A stretch of 64,000 nt of DNA from Flavobacterium wongokense. Lineage in GTDB: Bacteria > Bacteroidota > Bacteroidia > Flavobacteriales > Flavobacteriaceae. A program made the position numbers and the translations under genes. The DNA lies in contig NZ_JAKIHP010000007.1 in NCBI RefSeq assembly GCF_021608265.1, positions 1-64,000 of the forward strand, given 5' to 3'. Below, in pieces: positions 1-8,842 of this stretch (its first letter is position 1; each line of letters begins with the position of its first letter). The notes below the pieces were generated by a model. That model did not search any database, was not told the DNA's origin, and was given only the letters and a program-made list of their open reading frames with translations.

Positions 1-2243
1 GATGTGTTAGAGTAACAGGCTGGTGTAGTTGGGTCATAGACTCTTACAAAGATTTCCTGGTTTCCGGAAACAATATTGCAATAAGACGAAGGGTTAGGAA
101 TCGGGCTTCCTGATGTTGCTGTTTCAAAAAAATCAACTTGAACAGTTGGGTCACTTGTGATTTCAGTTATTTTAGTAGTTAAATCAAAATTACAATTGAG
201 GGCATCATTATCCAGGCTGTCATCACAAACCACATAATCTGTTGGGGTATTAATTGATGGAGGATAGGTTATATTTACAACCACTGAACCAGACTCAGAT
301 TGCGTAGTTGTTCCTGCTGCAGTTGTAATGGTTACGCTAACCAAATTAAAGGTAGCCTGAAGCAGTAATGGAGGCGATATGAAAGTATTTGTTCCAGATG
401 GGCCTAAAGGAATCTGGGCAGGATTGCCATTAAACGTATAATTGGCAGTTGCATTTGGAGTACCTGTAAAAGTAATGGTTGCTGAATCTCCGCTGCAAAC
501 TGCAACTGGACCCGAAATCGAAACATTAGGCAACGCCACAATAATTAACTGAAAACTGGTTACAGTAAAATTTGTTGGGTGGGCATTATCGGATAAAACG
601 GCATAAATCCGTTGTGGACTTATCGTATTTTGAAAAGCAGTAATATTCGTTATCGGATTCGTTCCCGCGTTTGCATCGGCAAGCGTAGGATAGTAGGTAA
701 CCGTAAAATCGGATACCGGATTTGAACCATAAACAAACGCAGTCTGTGGCGTGAAATTAAATATTGAAACACCTGAATTGGGTGTAGTTTCATATTGAAC
801 CATATCTGGCGGTGTCCCAGGAATAGGTGGAACAATACATAAACTAAGGTCAATATGCAACGTAAATTGTGTCGTTTCGATACAGCCTGTAGCAAAATTT
901 TCAACGCTTGCATATATTATCTCACCATCAGTTCCATTGTAATTACCGGCATTGCCAATAGCGCCAAATTGCTGCTGTGCATTTGCCAGAGTATGATGAT
1001 AGGTTACCGGATTTGATACTCCATTTTGTATAACAGGAGTGTTTTGCATTAAATTGAAAGGAGCACTACATTGTGTCAAATCGTTTGGTGTTCCCAAGGC
1101 AAGCGATGGACGGTATTGAACAGTCATCGAATCGGTTTGTTGGCATCCACCCGGATAAGTTATCGTAACCCCATAAACGCCAGCCTGTGTAATAGTGTAG
1201 GTAAATGAATTGGTCCCAACCGGATTGCCATCCAATGTCCAGGCATAAGTTGCACCGGTTATTGGAGCAGAACCCGCTTCAACAACCAAACTGGCTGAAC
1301 TACAAACAGAATTAAGACCTGTAAAATCTGTAAAGCCTCCAAATTCAGAGCCTGTACCTGCAATATTTGGGGTTCCAATATCAAAACTTCCTCCACCCAA
1401 AAATACGGCAGAATCAAATTGATTGTCATTTCGGTCGGCAATCACAAGTTTGATATGGTATACGTTATTTGGGATTACGTTAGAACTTGCCGTCATCAAA
1501 ACAGTTTCTCCGTTAAAATTTGTTGCCGAGCCCGGAGCAGCAGCACCGCCATTGAAATTCCCAAAATACCCGGCATGGGATGAACCACAATTAACACCTC
1601 CACCTGAATAATAAGCGCCATCCCTAATGGTCACAACCGAAATCGGAACAGTAGTAGTTGGAATTAAGGCCAAATTTGTTGTTGGGGTTCCGGCTGTTAG
1701 ATTGGTTAAGAAAAAGGCAAAAGCATCAGAATAATCACACTGATAAACACCATACTCTTCAGATGCAAAGAGAAAATCAAAACTCATCGTCGTGGTTAGC
1801 GGCGTAAAATCAAACTCCAAAATGGTAGCATCGTTATAATCCAGTAAATTAGGATCAATACCCAATCCATCCATATAATCAAAAAGATCCTGGTCACCAG
1901 GCCATTGAACATCTGCCGCATCACCAAGCTCATAATCGTTCGGTCCCGGAGTACCGGTTACATCACCGGTTGTCAGGATAACACCTGAAGATAATGGAAA
2001 GGCAGGATTTGAATTTGTAAAATAACCAATTCCGTTGTAAGAGCCATTAGTACCAGTGTTTCCGGTACTCCACGTAATGTTGCTGATGGTTCCCACACAG
2101 GAAGCACTACCGGTTGTAGGGGCGAATAAAACGTCCTGAACCAGTTGCGGAACAGTATAAGTTGTGGTACTAACAGTGATTGGTTGTGAAAAGGAATTAA
2201 ACCCTGTTAAAAAAATGATTATTAAAAGTAAAATCCGTTTCAT
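1..2243 (-). CDS. choice-of-anchor L domain protein, secreted, probable T9SS cargo (3' end outside window)
   Basis: The frame is open from an ATG at 2243 down to the window edge, at least 747 codons. The first 20 or so residues are a signal peptide (MKRILLLIIIFLTGFNSFSQ). Roughly residues 25-290 match the choice-of-anchor L type of domain: the hallmark stretch SFDFLFASEEYGVYQC is followed by DAFAFFL, a Gly/Ser-rich segment and an HIKLVIADRNDNQFDSAVF stretch. After that come Ig-like or PKD-like beta segments with paired cysteines (for example CSGDSATITFTG and DYVVCDDSLDND). In Flavobacteria such proteins normally end in a T9SS type B sorting domain, but the C terminus lies beyond the window, so that is inference. 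A TATATTTG box on the minus strand (2304-2311) lies 60 bases upstream of the start. Confidence 0.85.
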   Translation of the reverse strand, partial: MKRILLLIIIFLTGFNSFSQPITVSTTTYTVPQLVQDVLFAPTTGSASCVGTISNITWSTGNTGTNGSYNGIGYFTNSNPAFPLSSGVILTTGDVTGTPGPNDYELGDAADVQWPGDQDLFDYMDGLGIDPNLLDYNDATILEFDFTPLTTTMSFDFLFASEEYGVYQCDYSDAFAFFLTNLTAGTPTTNLALIPTTTVPISVVTIRDGAYYSGGGVNCGSSHAGYFGNFNGGAAAPGSATNFNGETVLMTASSNVIPNNVYHIKLVIADRNDNQFDSAVFLGGGSFDIGTPNIAGTGSEFGGFTDFTGLNSVCSSASLVVEAGSAPITGATYAWTLDGNPVGTNSFTYTITQAGVYGVTITYPGGCQQTDSMTVQYRPSLALGTPNDLTQCSAPFNLMQNTPVIQNGVSNPVTYHHTLANAQQQFGAIGNAGNYNGTDGEIIYASVENFATGCIETTQFTLHIDLSLCIVPPIPGTPPDMVQYETTPNSGVSIFNFTPQTAFVYGSNPVSDFTVTYYPTLADANAGTNPITNITAFQNTISPQRIYAVLSDNAHPTNFTVTSFQLIIVALPNVSISGPVAVCSGDSATITFTGTPNATANYTFNGNPAQIPLGPSGTNTFISPPLLLQATFNLVSVTITTAAGTTTQSESGSVVVNITYPPSINTPTDYVVCDDSLDNDALNCNFDLTTKITEITSDPTVQVDFFETATSGSPIPNPSSYCNIVSGNQEIFVRVYDPTTPACYSNT

Positions 2244-2303
2244 TAATATGGTGTTGTATCATACGTAAAACGTAACAATATGTTAATTATTATTTAATTG
2301 TCC

Positions 2304-2343
2304 CAAATATAGTTATTCACAGAAAATAACTTTGTTAAATTTG
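2304..2343. promoter_or_regulatory. divergent -7 promoter boxes
   Basis: Two perfect matches to the Bacteroidetes -7 consensus TAnnTTTG face away from each other: TATATTTG on the minus strand (2304-2311) for the choice-of-anchor L gene and TAAATTTG on the plus strand (2336-2343) for the NifU gene. No convincing TTTG -33 element is visible for either. Confidence 0.6.
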
Positions 2344-2363
2344 CAGAAAAATACACTTAACTA

Positions 2364-3260
2364 ATGAAAATCAATATAAAAGAAACCCAAAATCCAACCA
2401 TAATTAAATTCGAATTCCCGGAATTTATCACTCAAAATCAAAGTTTTGAATTCAAAAATATCGACGAAGCCAAAAATTCACCTTTGGCTCAACAATTATT
2501 TTACCTTCCATTCGTAAAAACGGTCTACATCTCAGGAAATTTTGTGGCTGTCGAAAGATTCAGCATCGTAGAATGGTCCGATGTACAGGAAGATGTTGCA
2601 GAACAGATTGAAAATTTCGTCAATAATGGTGGCGTTATCGTGTTGGCAAATGAAAATCCAATCAAAAAACAACCGGTGACTGTTTATGGCGAAACCACGC
2701 CAAATCCGGCTTCGCTCAAATTTGTGGTGAATAAGGCATTGACCAAAGTCGCAGCCGAATTCAAAAACATCGATGAGGCAAAACCATCGCCTTTGGCACA
2801 GGAATTATTCAAATTCCATTATGTAAAGGAAATCTTTATCGCCGAAAATTATGTTTCGGTTACCAAATACGACAGCATTTCTTGGGATGAAATCACAATG
2901 GAACTCCGCACATTCATCAAACAATTTATCGAAAATGGCGGAACTGTTATCGACGAAACCCAAATCGCGGCAACCGAAAAACAGGAAAAACAGCAAATCA
3001 AGAATTTTGACAATCTCGATACAACTTCAAAGCAAATCATCAACATCCTTGAGGAATACGTAAAACCAGCGGTTGCTGCCGATGGTGGAAACATCCTTTT
3101 TGATTCCTATGACGAAACCGACAAACGTGTAAAAGTGGTGCTTCAGGGTGCCTGCAACGGCTGTCCTTCCTCAACTTTCACACTAAAAAGCGGTATCGAA
3201 AACATGCTCAAGGACATGCTCAACGACAAGGACATTGTGGTTGAAGCCTTAAACGGATAA
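2364..3260 (+). CDS. NifU family Fe-S cluster scaffold/carrier with duplicated Nfu N-domain
   Basis: This 298-residue cytoplasmic protein probably carries and delivers Fe-S clusters. Residues 1-100 and 105-195 are two copies of the Nfu/NifU N-terminal domain, each with a shared FKNIDEAKxSPLAQxLF segment; the second is closer to consensus (TPNPASLKF). Residues 222-298 are the NifU C-terminal domain with the cluster-binding motif CNGCPSS. A tandem N-domain arrangement is usual in Flavobacteria, whereas most bacteria have one or none. The start is well placed 20 bases after a TAAATTTG box. It is followed by a strong terminator, so it seems to be a single-gene unit. No isc or suf genes are nearby. 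Confidence 0.9.
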   Translation: MKINIKETQNPTIIKFEFPEFITQNQSFEFKNIDEAKNSPLAQQLFYLPFVKTVYISGNFVAVERFSIVEWSDVQEDVAEQIENFVNNGGVIVLANENPIKKQPVTVYGETTPNPASLKFVVNKALTKVAAEFKNIDEAKPSPLAQELFKFHYVKEIFIAENYVSVTKYDSISWDEITMELRTFIKQFIENGGTVIDETQIAATEKQEKQQIKNFDNLDTTSKQIINILEEYVKPAVAADGGNILFDSYDETDKRVKVVLQGACNGCPSSTFTLKSGIENMLKDMLNDKDIVVEALNG

Positions 3261-3265
3261 TTCAC

Positions 3266-3293
3266 AAAGCGTTTCTTCGGAGACGCTTTTTTT
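3266..3293 (+). terminator. intrinsic terminator with UUCG tetraloop
   Basis: A 10-bp stem (AAAGCGTTTC pairing with GAGACGCTTT, one G-U pair) is closed by a C(TTCG)G tetraloop and followed by a T-run, just after the NifU gene stop codon. Confidence 0.9.
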
Positions 3294-3303
3294 ATGTAAT
3301 TTT

Positions 3304-3460
3304 AGGAGCTAATCCGGCTTTCGCGAGTCGCTTTTTCTTGTTCTCGATACTTTTGTTTCGTCACTTCGAGTGTTCACGCCTTCGGCGGGAATGTATCGGG
3401 AAGCGAAACAAAAACTCGAACTGACGAAAAGAGCTCCAACAATCGCTCAATCCGGGCTAA
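3304..3460. repeat. dispersed structured repeat, long copy (family 1)
   Basis: The outer parts, AGGAGCTAATCCGGCTTTCGC at the left and CAATCCGGGCTA at the right, resemble the ends of the elements near 17550, 31388, 61432 and 63406. The middle is a larger inverted repeat: TTTCGTCACTTCGAGT near 3354 faces ACTCGAACTGACGAAA near 3413-3428 with one mismatch, and CTTTTGTTTCG faces CGAAACAAAA. It fills the gap between the NifU terminator and the next gene. No gene is seen in this stretch. Confidence 0.6.
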
Positions 3461-3470
3461 AAAATCTGCA

Positions 3471-5519
3471 ATGAACGAACTACACCTCGAAACCAGTCCC
3501 TATCTTCTACAACACGCCAACAATCCTGTGCATTGGAAAGCCTGGAATGCTCATTCTTTAGAACTTGCAAAAAAAGAAAACAAACTTATCATTGTCAGCA
3601 TTGGATATTCCGCCTGTCATTGGTGCCACGTAATGGAACACGAAAGTTTTGAGGACGATGAAGTGGCTGCAACCATGAATGCCCATTTTGTTTCGATAAA
3701 AATCGACCGCGAAGAACGCCCCGACATTGATGCGGTGTATATGAAAGCTGTCCAAATCATGACCGGTCATGGCGGTTGGCCAATGAACGTGGTGACTCTG
3801 CCCGACGGAAGGCCCATTTGGGGCGGAACTTATTTCAGGAAAAATGAATGGATCAATTCTCTCGAAAGACTTCAGGAAATTTATACCGAACAACCACAAA
3901 CCATTTTGGATTACGCCCAAAAACTGCATGACGGTTTAGCCTCGATAAGCGTCATTTCAAAATCGGAAACTGAAACGGATTTTAATTTTGCAGTACTTTC
4001 CGATTTGGTGGCAAAATGGGAGCGGAGCTTCGATTGGGATTTTGGCGGAATGGCACGTGCACCCAAATTCATGATGCCAACAAACTATGAATTTTTATTG
4101 CGCTACGCGCATCAAACCAAAAACCAAACGGTGATGGATTTTGTAAACCTCACGCTAACCAAAATGGCTTATGGAGGTTTATTCGATACACTTGATGGCG
4201 GCTTTTCGCGCTATTCCGTCGATATAAAATGGCATGTGCCGCATTTCGAAAAAATGCTTTACGACAACGGTCAATTGGTTTCGCTTTATGCAAACGCCTA
4301 TAAATTGACAAAAAACAAACGCTACAAGGAAGTCATTGAAAAAACCCTGGATTTCGTAGAGAAAGAATGGTTGACCAAAGAAGGAAGTTTTTATTCAGCG
4401 CTTGATGCCGATAGTTTGAATGCTGCAAACCATCTTGAGGAAGGCGCATTTTATGTTTGGACAAAATCGGAATTGGAAAGCCTGCTTCAGGAGGATTTCG
4501 AATTGTTTTCGGTTGTTTTCAATATCAATGAATTTGGATTTTGGGAACATCAGAATTATGTATTAATCCAAAATCAATCGCTTGACGAAATAGCAAAACA
4601 GCAAAAAATCCCTTTGGAAATTTTGGAACAAAAGAAAAAACATTGGGAACAAATCCTTTATCACGAAAGGGAAAAACGCAGCAAACCAAGACTGGATGAT
4701 AAATGCCTGACGTCGTGGAATGCCATTATGCTCAAAGGTTTTGTTGAAGCATACAAAGCGTTGGGTAACCAAAAATATTTAGAAATCGCTTTGCAAAATG
4801 CTGATTTTATTATCAAAAAAGTTTGGACTCCGGAAGGGAATCTAAACCACAGTTACAAGCAAGGAACTCGAGGCGAACCCGAACAGAGCGTGGCTAAAGC
4901 TACCATCAATGGTTTTCTTGAAGATTATGCACATGTAATCCAGGCTTTCATTTCGTTATACGAAATCAGCTTTGATGAAAAATGGTTGCAAAATGCAAAG
5001 CAGCTAACCGATTATGCTTTTGAAAATTTTTATGATGAAAAAGCGCAATTCTTCTCCTTCACTTCGCATAAGGACGAAGCCTTAATTACAAGCCATTTTG
5101 AAGTAGAGGACAATGTGATTCCGGCTTCAAACTCCGTGATGGCCGATGCGTTGTTCAAGCTGGGCATTTATTTCGAGAATGGCTATTATGAAAAAATCTG
5201 TCAACAAATGGTTCACAATATTATCCCAACAGTAACGTATCCTTCGGCATTTTCAAATTGGCTGAACGTACTTTTAAATTTTTCGGAACAGAACAAGGAA
5301 TTGGCTGTTTGTGGCAATAAGGCATTGGAACATCTTCAAAAAATAAATCAAAATTATATGCCCAACATTATTTTAGCAGGAAGCACCACGGTTTCTGCGC
5401 TTCCGTTTTTGCAAAACCGCTTTTCGGAAAACGAAACACTGTTTTATTTATGCCAAAATAGAAGCTGCCAACAACCAACGGCCAGCTTTGAAGAAATCAC
5501 CACGCAGATAGGGCTTTAG
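3471..5519 (+). CDS. DUF255 (YyaL/SSP411-type) thioredoxin-fold protein
   Basis: At 682 residues this has the usual length of the YyaL/spermatogenesis-associated protein 20 family. Residues 1-160 form a thioredoxin-like domain with the CxxC motif in YSACHWCHVMEHESF, and the signature GGWPMNVVTLPDGRP follows. Residues from about 190 onward look like the alpha/alpha-barrel seen in N-acylglucosamine epimerase-type enzymes (HVPHFEKMLYDNGQL, WNAIMLKGFVEAYKAL). There is no signal peptide, so it should be cytoplasmic. The biochemical role of the family is not established; a redox or sugar-related function is only inferred from folds. The start is an ATG just after repeat sequence and lacks an obvious promoter. 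Confidence 0.85.
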   Translation: MNELHLETSPYLLQHANNPVHWKAWNAHSLELAKKENKLIIVSIGYSACHWCHVMEHESFEDDEVAATMNAHFVSIKIDREERPDIDAVYMKAVQIMTGHGGWPMNVVTLPDGRPIWGGTYFRKNEWINSLERLQEIYTEQPQTILDYAQKLHDGLASISVISKSETETDFNFAVLSDLVAKWERSFDWDFGGMARAPKFMMPTNYEFLLRYAHQTKNQTVMDFVNLTLTKMAYGGLFDTLDGGFSRYSVDIKWHVPHFEKMLYDNGQLVSLYANAYKLTKNKRYKEVIEKTLDFVEKEWLTKEGSFYSALDADSLNAANHLEEGAFYVWTKSELESLLQEDFELFSVVFNINEFGFWEHQNYVLIQNQSLDEIAKQQKIPLEILEQKKKHWEQILYHEREKRSKPRLDDKCLTSWNAIMLKGFVEAYKALGNQKYLEIALQNADFIIKKVWTPEGNLNHSYKQGTRGEPEQSVAKATINGFLEDYAHVIQAFISLYEISFDEKWLQNAKQLTDYAFENFYDEKAQFFSFTSHKDEALITSHFEVEDNVIPASNSVMADALFKLGIYFENGYYEKICQQMVHNIIPTVTYPSAFSNWLNVLLNFSEQNKELAVCGNKALEHLQKINQNYMPNIILAGSTTVSALPFLQNRFSENETLFYLCQNRSCQQPTASFEEITTQIGL

Positions 5520-5570
5520 TCGGATAAAAATCGTAATATTGTTATTATTAATTAACTAAAAACTACAAAC

Positions 5571-5969
5571 ATGGGAATAGGAGGATTTTTTAAGAATTTA
5601 TTTGGCGGAGCCAAGGGAACAACAAGCGGATTGGCTGATAAGGCAGAAGATTTTGCAGACAGCGCAATCGACAAGGCCAAAGACGCAGCAGCACCACTGG
5701 TAGATAAAGTTGAGGATTTCATTGATTCAACAAAGGAAAAAATAGAGGAGAAATTTCCGCAGGCGAAAGAAGCCATTGATAATTTTGCCGACACTATAAA
5801 AGAAAAAGCAGGTGAGTTTGCTGATAAAGCGGAGAATTTTGCCCATGAAACTGTTGATACTGTTAAGGAAAAAGTAAGTGCGTTTGCAGGTGATGCTTCC
5901 GAAGATGCAGAGGAAGTTAGGACAAAAGCAGAAGATGCCGTAAAAGCAGCGGATGAAAATGCGGATTAA
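5571..5969 (+). CDS. small charged helical protein, apolipoprotein/YtxH-like
   Basis: This 132-residue protein of unknown function starts with a short GIGGFFKNLFGGAKGTT segment and then consists of repeating 11-residue-type amphipathic helices rich in Ala, Lys, Glu and Asp (ADKAEDFADSAIDKAKDAA, FADTIKEKAGEFADKAENFA). No cysteine, signal peptide or membrane span is visible. The pattern resembles LEA-like or apolipoprotein-like proteins that are often stress induced, but that is inference. A near-consensus -7 box TAATATTG lies at 5534-5541. Confidence 0.7.
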   Translation: MGIGGFFKNLFGGAKGTTSGLADKAEDFADSAIDKAKDAAAPLVDKVEDFIDSTKEKIEEKFPQAKEAIDNFADTIKEKAGEFADKAENFAHETVDTVKEKVSAFAGDASEDAEEVRTKAEDAVKAADENAD

Positions 5970-5982
5970 TTTTTAAAATTAT

Positions 5983-5990
5983 TATTTTTG
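5983..5990 (+). promoter_or_regulatory. -7 promoter box before the MscS gene
   Basis: TATTTTTG matches TAnnTTTG exactly and lies 44 bases before the MscS start. It is upstream of the hairpin at 6003-6026, so that hairpin would be part of the transcript leader if this promoter is used. Confidence 0.5.
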
Positions 5991-6002
5991 CATAACCAAT
6001 TT

Positions 6003-6026
6003 ATCCCGATTCGTCGGGATTTTTTT
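6003..6026 (+). terminator. intrinsic terminator or leader attenuator-like hairpin
   Basis: The 7-bp perfect stem ATCCCGA/TCGGGAT with a TTCG loop is followed by seven T residues. It ends only 8 bases before the ATG of the MscS gene. It can end transcripts from the small helical protein gene, and would also lie in the leader of a transcript from the 5983 box. Confidence 0.8.
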
Positions 6027-6034
6027 ATCAAACC

Positions 6035-6868
6035 ATGGAAAAGAAAGAGCTGCATTACATACATTCGTTTGCCGAATATGTAGATCAATTTATCAAGATG
6101 CTGATTGAATATTCGCCTAAGCTGATTACGGCTTTGGTAATTCTCTTCATAGGGTTGTATGTAATCCGTCTGATCAACCGTTTGGTAAGAAAGATTATGG
6201 AAAAACGGGAATTGGACCCAACCTTATCCCGATTTTTAGCAGACAGCCTGCTTTGGGCATTGCGGTTTTTGCTTTTTGTGACGTTTATTTCCAAACTCGG
6301 AATTGAAACTTCTTCGTTTGTGGCAATACTTGGTGCCATGGGTTTGGCAGTTGGTTTGTCGTTGCAGGGTTCCTTATCCAATTTGGCTGGAGGCGTTTTG
6401 ATCATTTTATTCAAACCTTTTAAGGTTGGAGACGCCATTGAAGCACAGGGAGTTTCGGGAACGGTTAGCGAAATCCAGATATTTGTAACCAAATTAATTA
6501 CCGGAAACAATCAGACTATTTTTGTGCCCAATGGCATTTTGTCCAATGGTGTGATTACCAATTTCTCCATTGGGAAAAACAGGAGAGCCAACCTGTTGTT
6601 CAATATTTCTTATGAAACCAATATTAAAACCGCAAAGGCAATTGTAATGCAGGTTTTGGAAAACCATCCTAAGGTATTGAAAACGCCTGCGCCGGCAGTT
6701 GTGGTGAACCTTTTAACCGATTCTGCAATTCAGCTTGCGATTCAACCTTGGGCAAAAAATTCAGATTTTGGGCAGATGTGTTCCGATGTTTTGGAGCAAT
6801 GCAAGGAAGCTTTTGACGAAGCCGGAATTGTGATTCAGCCTTTTGTAAAGGAAAGTTCGAAGCAATAA
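6035..6868 (+). CDS. MscS family small-conductance mechanosensitive channel
   Basis: This 277-residue inner-membrane channel should release solutes on osmotic downshock. Three membrane spans are visible at about residues 30-50, 72-92 and 97-125. The third is the Gly/Ala-rich pore helix typical of MscS (AILGAMGLAVGLSLQGSLSN). It is followed by the beta domain (LFKPFKVGDAIEAQGVSGTV) and by the C-terminal alpha/beta domain. The length matches the E. coli MscS group (286 residues). The start codon lies directly after a hairpin with a T-run, leaving almost no leader. The gene converges with tsaB, one base apart. Confidence 0.93.
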   Translation: MEKKELHYIHSFAEYVDQFIKMLIEYSPKLITALVILFIGLYVIRLINRLVRKIMEKRELDPTLSRFLADSLLWALRFLLFVTFISKLGIETSSFVAILGAMGLAVGLSLQGSLSNLAGGVLIILFKPFKVGDAIEAQGVSGTVSEIQIFVTKLITGNNQTIFVPNGILSNGVITNFSIGKNRRANLLFNISYETNIKTAKAIVMQVLENHPKVLKTPAPAVVVNLLTDSAIQLAIQPWAKNSDFGQMCSDVLEQCKEAFDEAGIVIQPFVKESSKQ

Positions 6869-6869
6869 G

Positions 6870-7529
6870 TTATTTGGCAATCAAGAAATCCTTCAGGTAA
6901 AAAGGCTCAAAATAGGCGACGTCCTCAAAGTCATTTTTAACGAATTTATCATAACTCAACGCACTCATTTCGTTTGCAGAAGGAAATACTATTTCGGAAA
7001 GAAAAGTAAAGTTGTCCTTGGTTAAAACCGTTTTGCATTTTTCCTGGCAGTCACCAATGAAATAAACGGGTTCGGTCATTTCGGCATAACTTTCCTCTGT
7101 TAGGATTTCTGCCTGGACTTCCATTATCCTGTGGAGTTTATGGTCAAAAACTGCACTGTAGACTTCCATTCGCCTCGCATCTATCATAGGAACGATTAAG
7201 CCTTTTTGTATGGAAACCTTGTTGGCCAAAACCTGCAACGTATCCACAGCTATAAGCGGAATTCCCAAGGCATAACACAATCCTTTAGCGGTTGAAACCC
7301 CAATGCGCAGGCCAGTGTAGGAACCCGGACCTTTGCTTACTGCGATTGCGCTTAATTCATTCGTATTTACATTGGTCTCTTTTAGGATTTCCTCAATAAA
7401 TACGTGGAGTTTTTCGGCATGCGAATAACCCTGTTCTGCAATTTCCCTGCACAAAACGGTTTCTCCATTTTTCGCTAAGGAAACAGAGCAGTTTTTGGTT
7501 GCGGTTTCTATATTTAGAATGTAAGTCAA
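6870..7529 (-). CDS. tsaB: tRNA threonylcarbamoyladenosine biosynthesis protein TsaB
   Basis: TsaB is the inactive paralogue and partner of TsaD in the complex that makes t6A37 on ANN-decoding tRNAs. At 219 residues it has normal length. The N-terminal ASKHA motif ILNIETATKNCSVSLA and the family signature KGPGSYTGLRIGVSTAKG are clear. It starts 5 bases after the stop of the efflux adaptor gene, so it is probably the last gene of the tolC operon. That housekeeping-to-efflux coupling looks positional, not functional. Confidence 0.93.
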   Translation of the reverse strand: MTYILNIETATKNCSVSLAKNGETVLCREIAEQGYSHAEKLHVFIEEILKETNVNTNELSAIAVSKGPGSYTGLRIGVSTAKGLCYALGIPLIAVDTLQVLANKVSIQKGLIVPMIDARRMEVYSAVFDHKLHRIMEVQAEILTEESYAEMTEPVYFIGDCQEKCKTVLTKDNFTFLSEIVFPSANEMSALSYDKFVKNDFEDVAYFEPFYLKDFLIAK

Positions 7530-7534
7530 AGCGT

Positions 7535-8839
7535 TTATTTTTTCTCTTTTTCTTTGTTTTCAGAGTCTTTCTTAACAGTGACTTTGTCTCCCGAATTCAG
7601 GTCTTTGGTAACCGTTGTGTAGGGTCCAATAATTACAACATCGCCTTTCTGCAAACCGGAAGTAATCTCGATATTGGTGTCATCCTGTATTCCTGTTTTT
7701 ACAATCCTGATTTTGGCTTTGTTTCCATCTTTTACAAAAACACACTCGAATTTTTTGTCATTTTTGGCAACGACTTTTTTGTCTTCGGGTTCGTCTTTTA
7801 CTTCGTATTTTTTCACCGCTGCAGTGTCCGCTTTTACAACAACCGAACTAATTGGCACGCCAATTACTTTTTCCTTTCTTTTGGTAATGATATCAACTGT
7901 AGCAGTCATTCCTGGTCGGAATGGGGAATAAGTCACAGGTTTTCCTTCCAATAAATCCTGATAGGATTCTTTCAGGATTCTCACTTTTACCTTAAAATTC
8001 GTTACCTGATCGGCTGTTGTTGCAGTGCTCGCCGAATTGGAAATGCTGGTTACAATTCCCTTGAATTCCTTTTTCAGGTAAGCGTCAACCTGTATTTTGG
8101 TGCTGTCGCCAATGCTGATTTTTACGATGTCATTTTCATTTACATCCACTTCAACTTCCATATTGTTTAGGTTGGCAACTCGCAATAACTCAGTTCCGGT
8201 CATTTGCTGTGTTCCCAAAACACGTTCGCCCAATTCAACGCCAAGTGAAGAAATGGTTCCGTCTGCCGGAGCATAAATGGTTGTCCTTCCCAAGTTGTCT
8301 TTGGCTTCGGCGACAGTAGCATTGGCACTTTGTACGTTATAATAAGCCGACTCTTTATTGGCTTTGGCACTTTCAAACGCGGATACAGCTTTCTCCCAAT
8401 CCGATTTTGAAATAATGCCTTTTTCATACAAGGTCTTGCTTCGGTCATAGCTCGCTTTTGCTTCCTTAAAAGAAGCATCAGCCTGGCTCAATCCGGCTTT
8501 GGAACCTGATAAATTGGATATGGTCCTGTTATAACCCGAAGTATACAAATCGGGATTTATCTTCACCAGTAAATCACCTTTTTTAACAACCTGGCCTTCC
8601 TTTACCGGAAGTGCAATGATTTCTCCCGAAACTTCAGAAGAGATTTTTACTTCAATTTCAGGTTGGATTTTTCCCGTTGCCGAAACCGTTTCTACGATAG
8701 TGATTTCGTCAGCTTTGGCAGTTTCAACTTCTTTCGAATCATCATTACCGCCAATAACCCCTTTTGATTTTAAGGTAATAAGCAATACGATTAATGCGAT
8801 GACTACTCCAACAAGTATGTAAATTTTCTTTTTTGACAT
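7535..8839 (-). CDS. efflux periplasmic adaptor subunit (HlyD/MFP family)
   Basis: This 434-residue membrane-fusion protein would bridge an inner-membrane pump to a TolC-type channel. One N-terminal membrane anchor (IYILVGVVIALIVLLITL) is followed by the biotinyl-lipoyl half-motifs (EVSGEIIALPVKEGQVVKKG and IYAPADGTISSLGVELGE) that flank an alpha-helical hairpin at about residues 105-185, then beta-barrel domains. The C terminus is unusually Lys/Glu rich (KDSENKEKEKK), and an additional Lys/Asp-rich loop occurs near residue 345. It lies 3 bases after the tolC-like gene. No ABC or RND pump gene is adjacent, so the pump must be encoded elsewhere; sequence features suit either MacA-type or RND-type systems. 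Confidence 0.9.
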   Translation of the reverse strand: MSKKKIYILVGVVIALIVLLITLKSKGVIGGNDDSKEVETAKADEITIVETVSATGKIQPEIEVKISSEVSGEIIALPVKEGQVVKKGDLLVKINPDLYTSGYNRTISNLSGSKAGLSQADASFKEAKASYDRSKTLYEKGIISKSDWEKAVSAFESAKANKESAYYNVQSANATVAEAKDNLGRTTIYAPADGTISSLGVELGERVLGTQQMTGTELLRVANLNNMEVEVDVNENDIVKISIGDSTKIQVDAYLKKEFKGIVTSISNSASTATTADQVTNFKVKVRILKESYQDLLEGKPVTYSPFRPGMTATVDIITKRKEKVIGVPISSVVVKADTAAVKKYEVKDEPEDKKVVAKNDKKFECVFVKDGNKAKIRIVKTGIQDDTNIEITSGLQKGDVVIIGPYTTVTKDLNSGDKVTVKKDSENKEKEKK

Positions 8840-8842
8840 GGT

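Noticed and set aside
7499..7954. 151-codon plus-strand frame antisense to the efflux adaptor
   Set aside because: Phe-rich nonsense translation typical of the complement of a Lys/Glu-rich gene.
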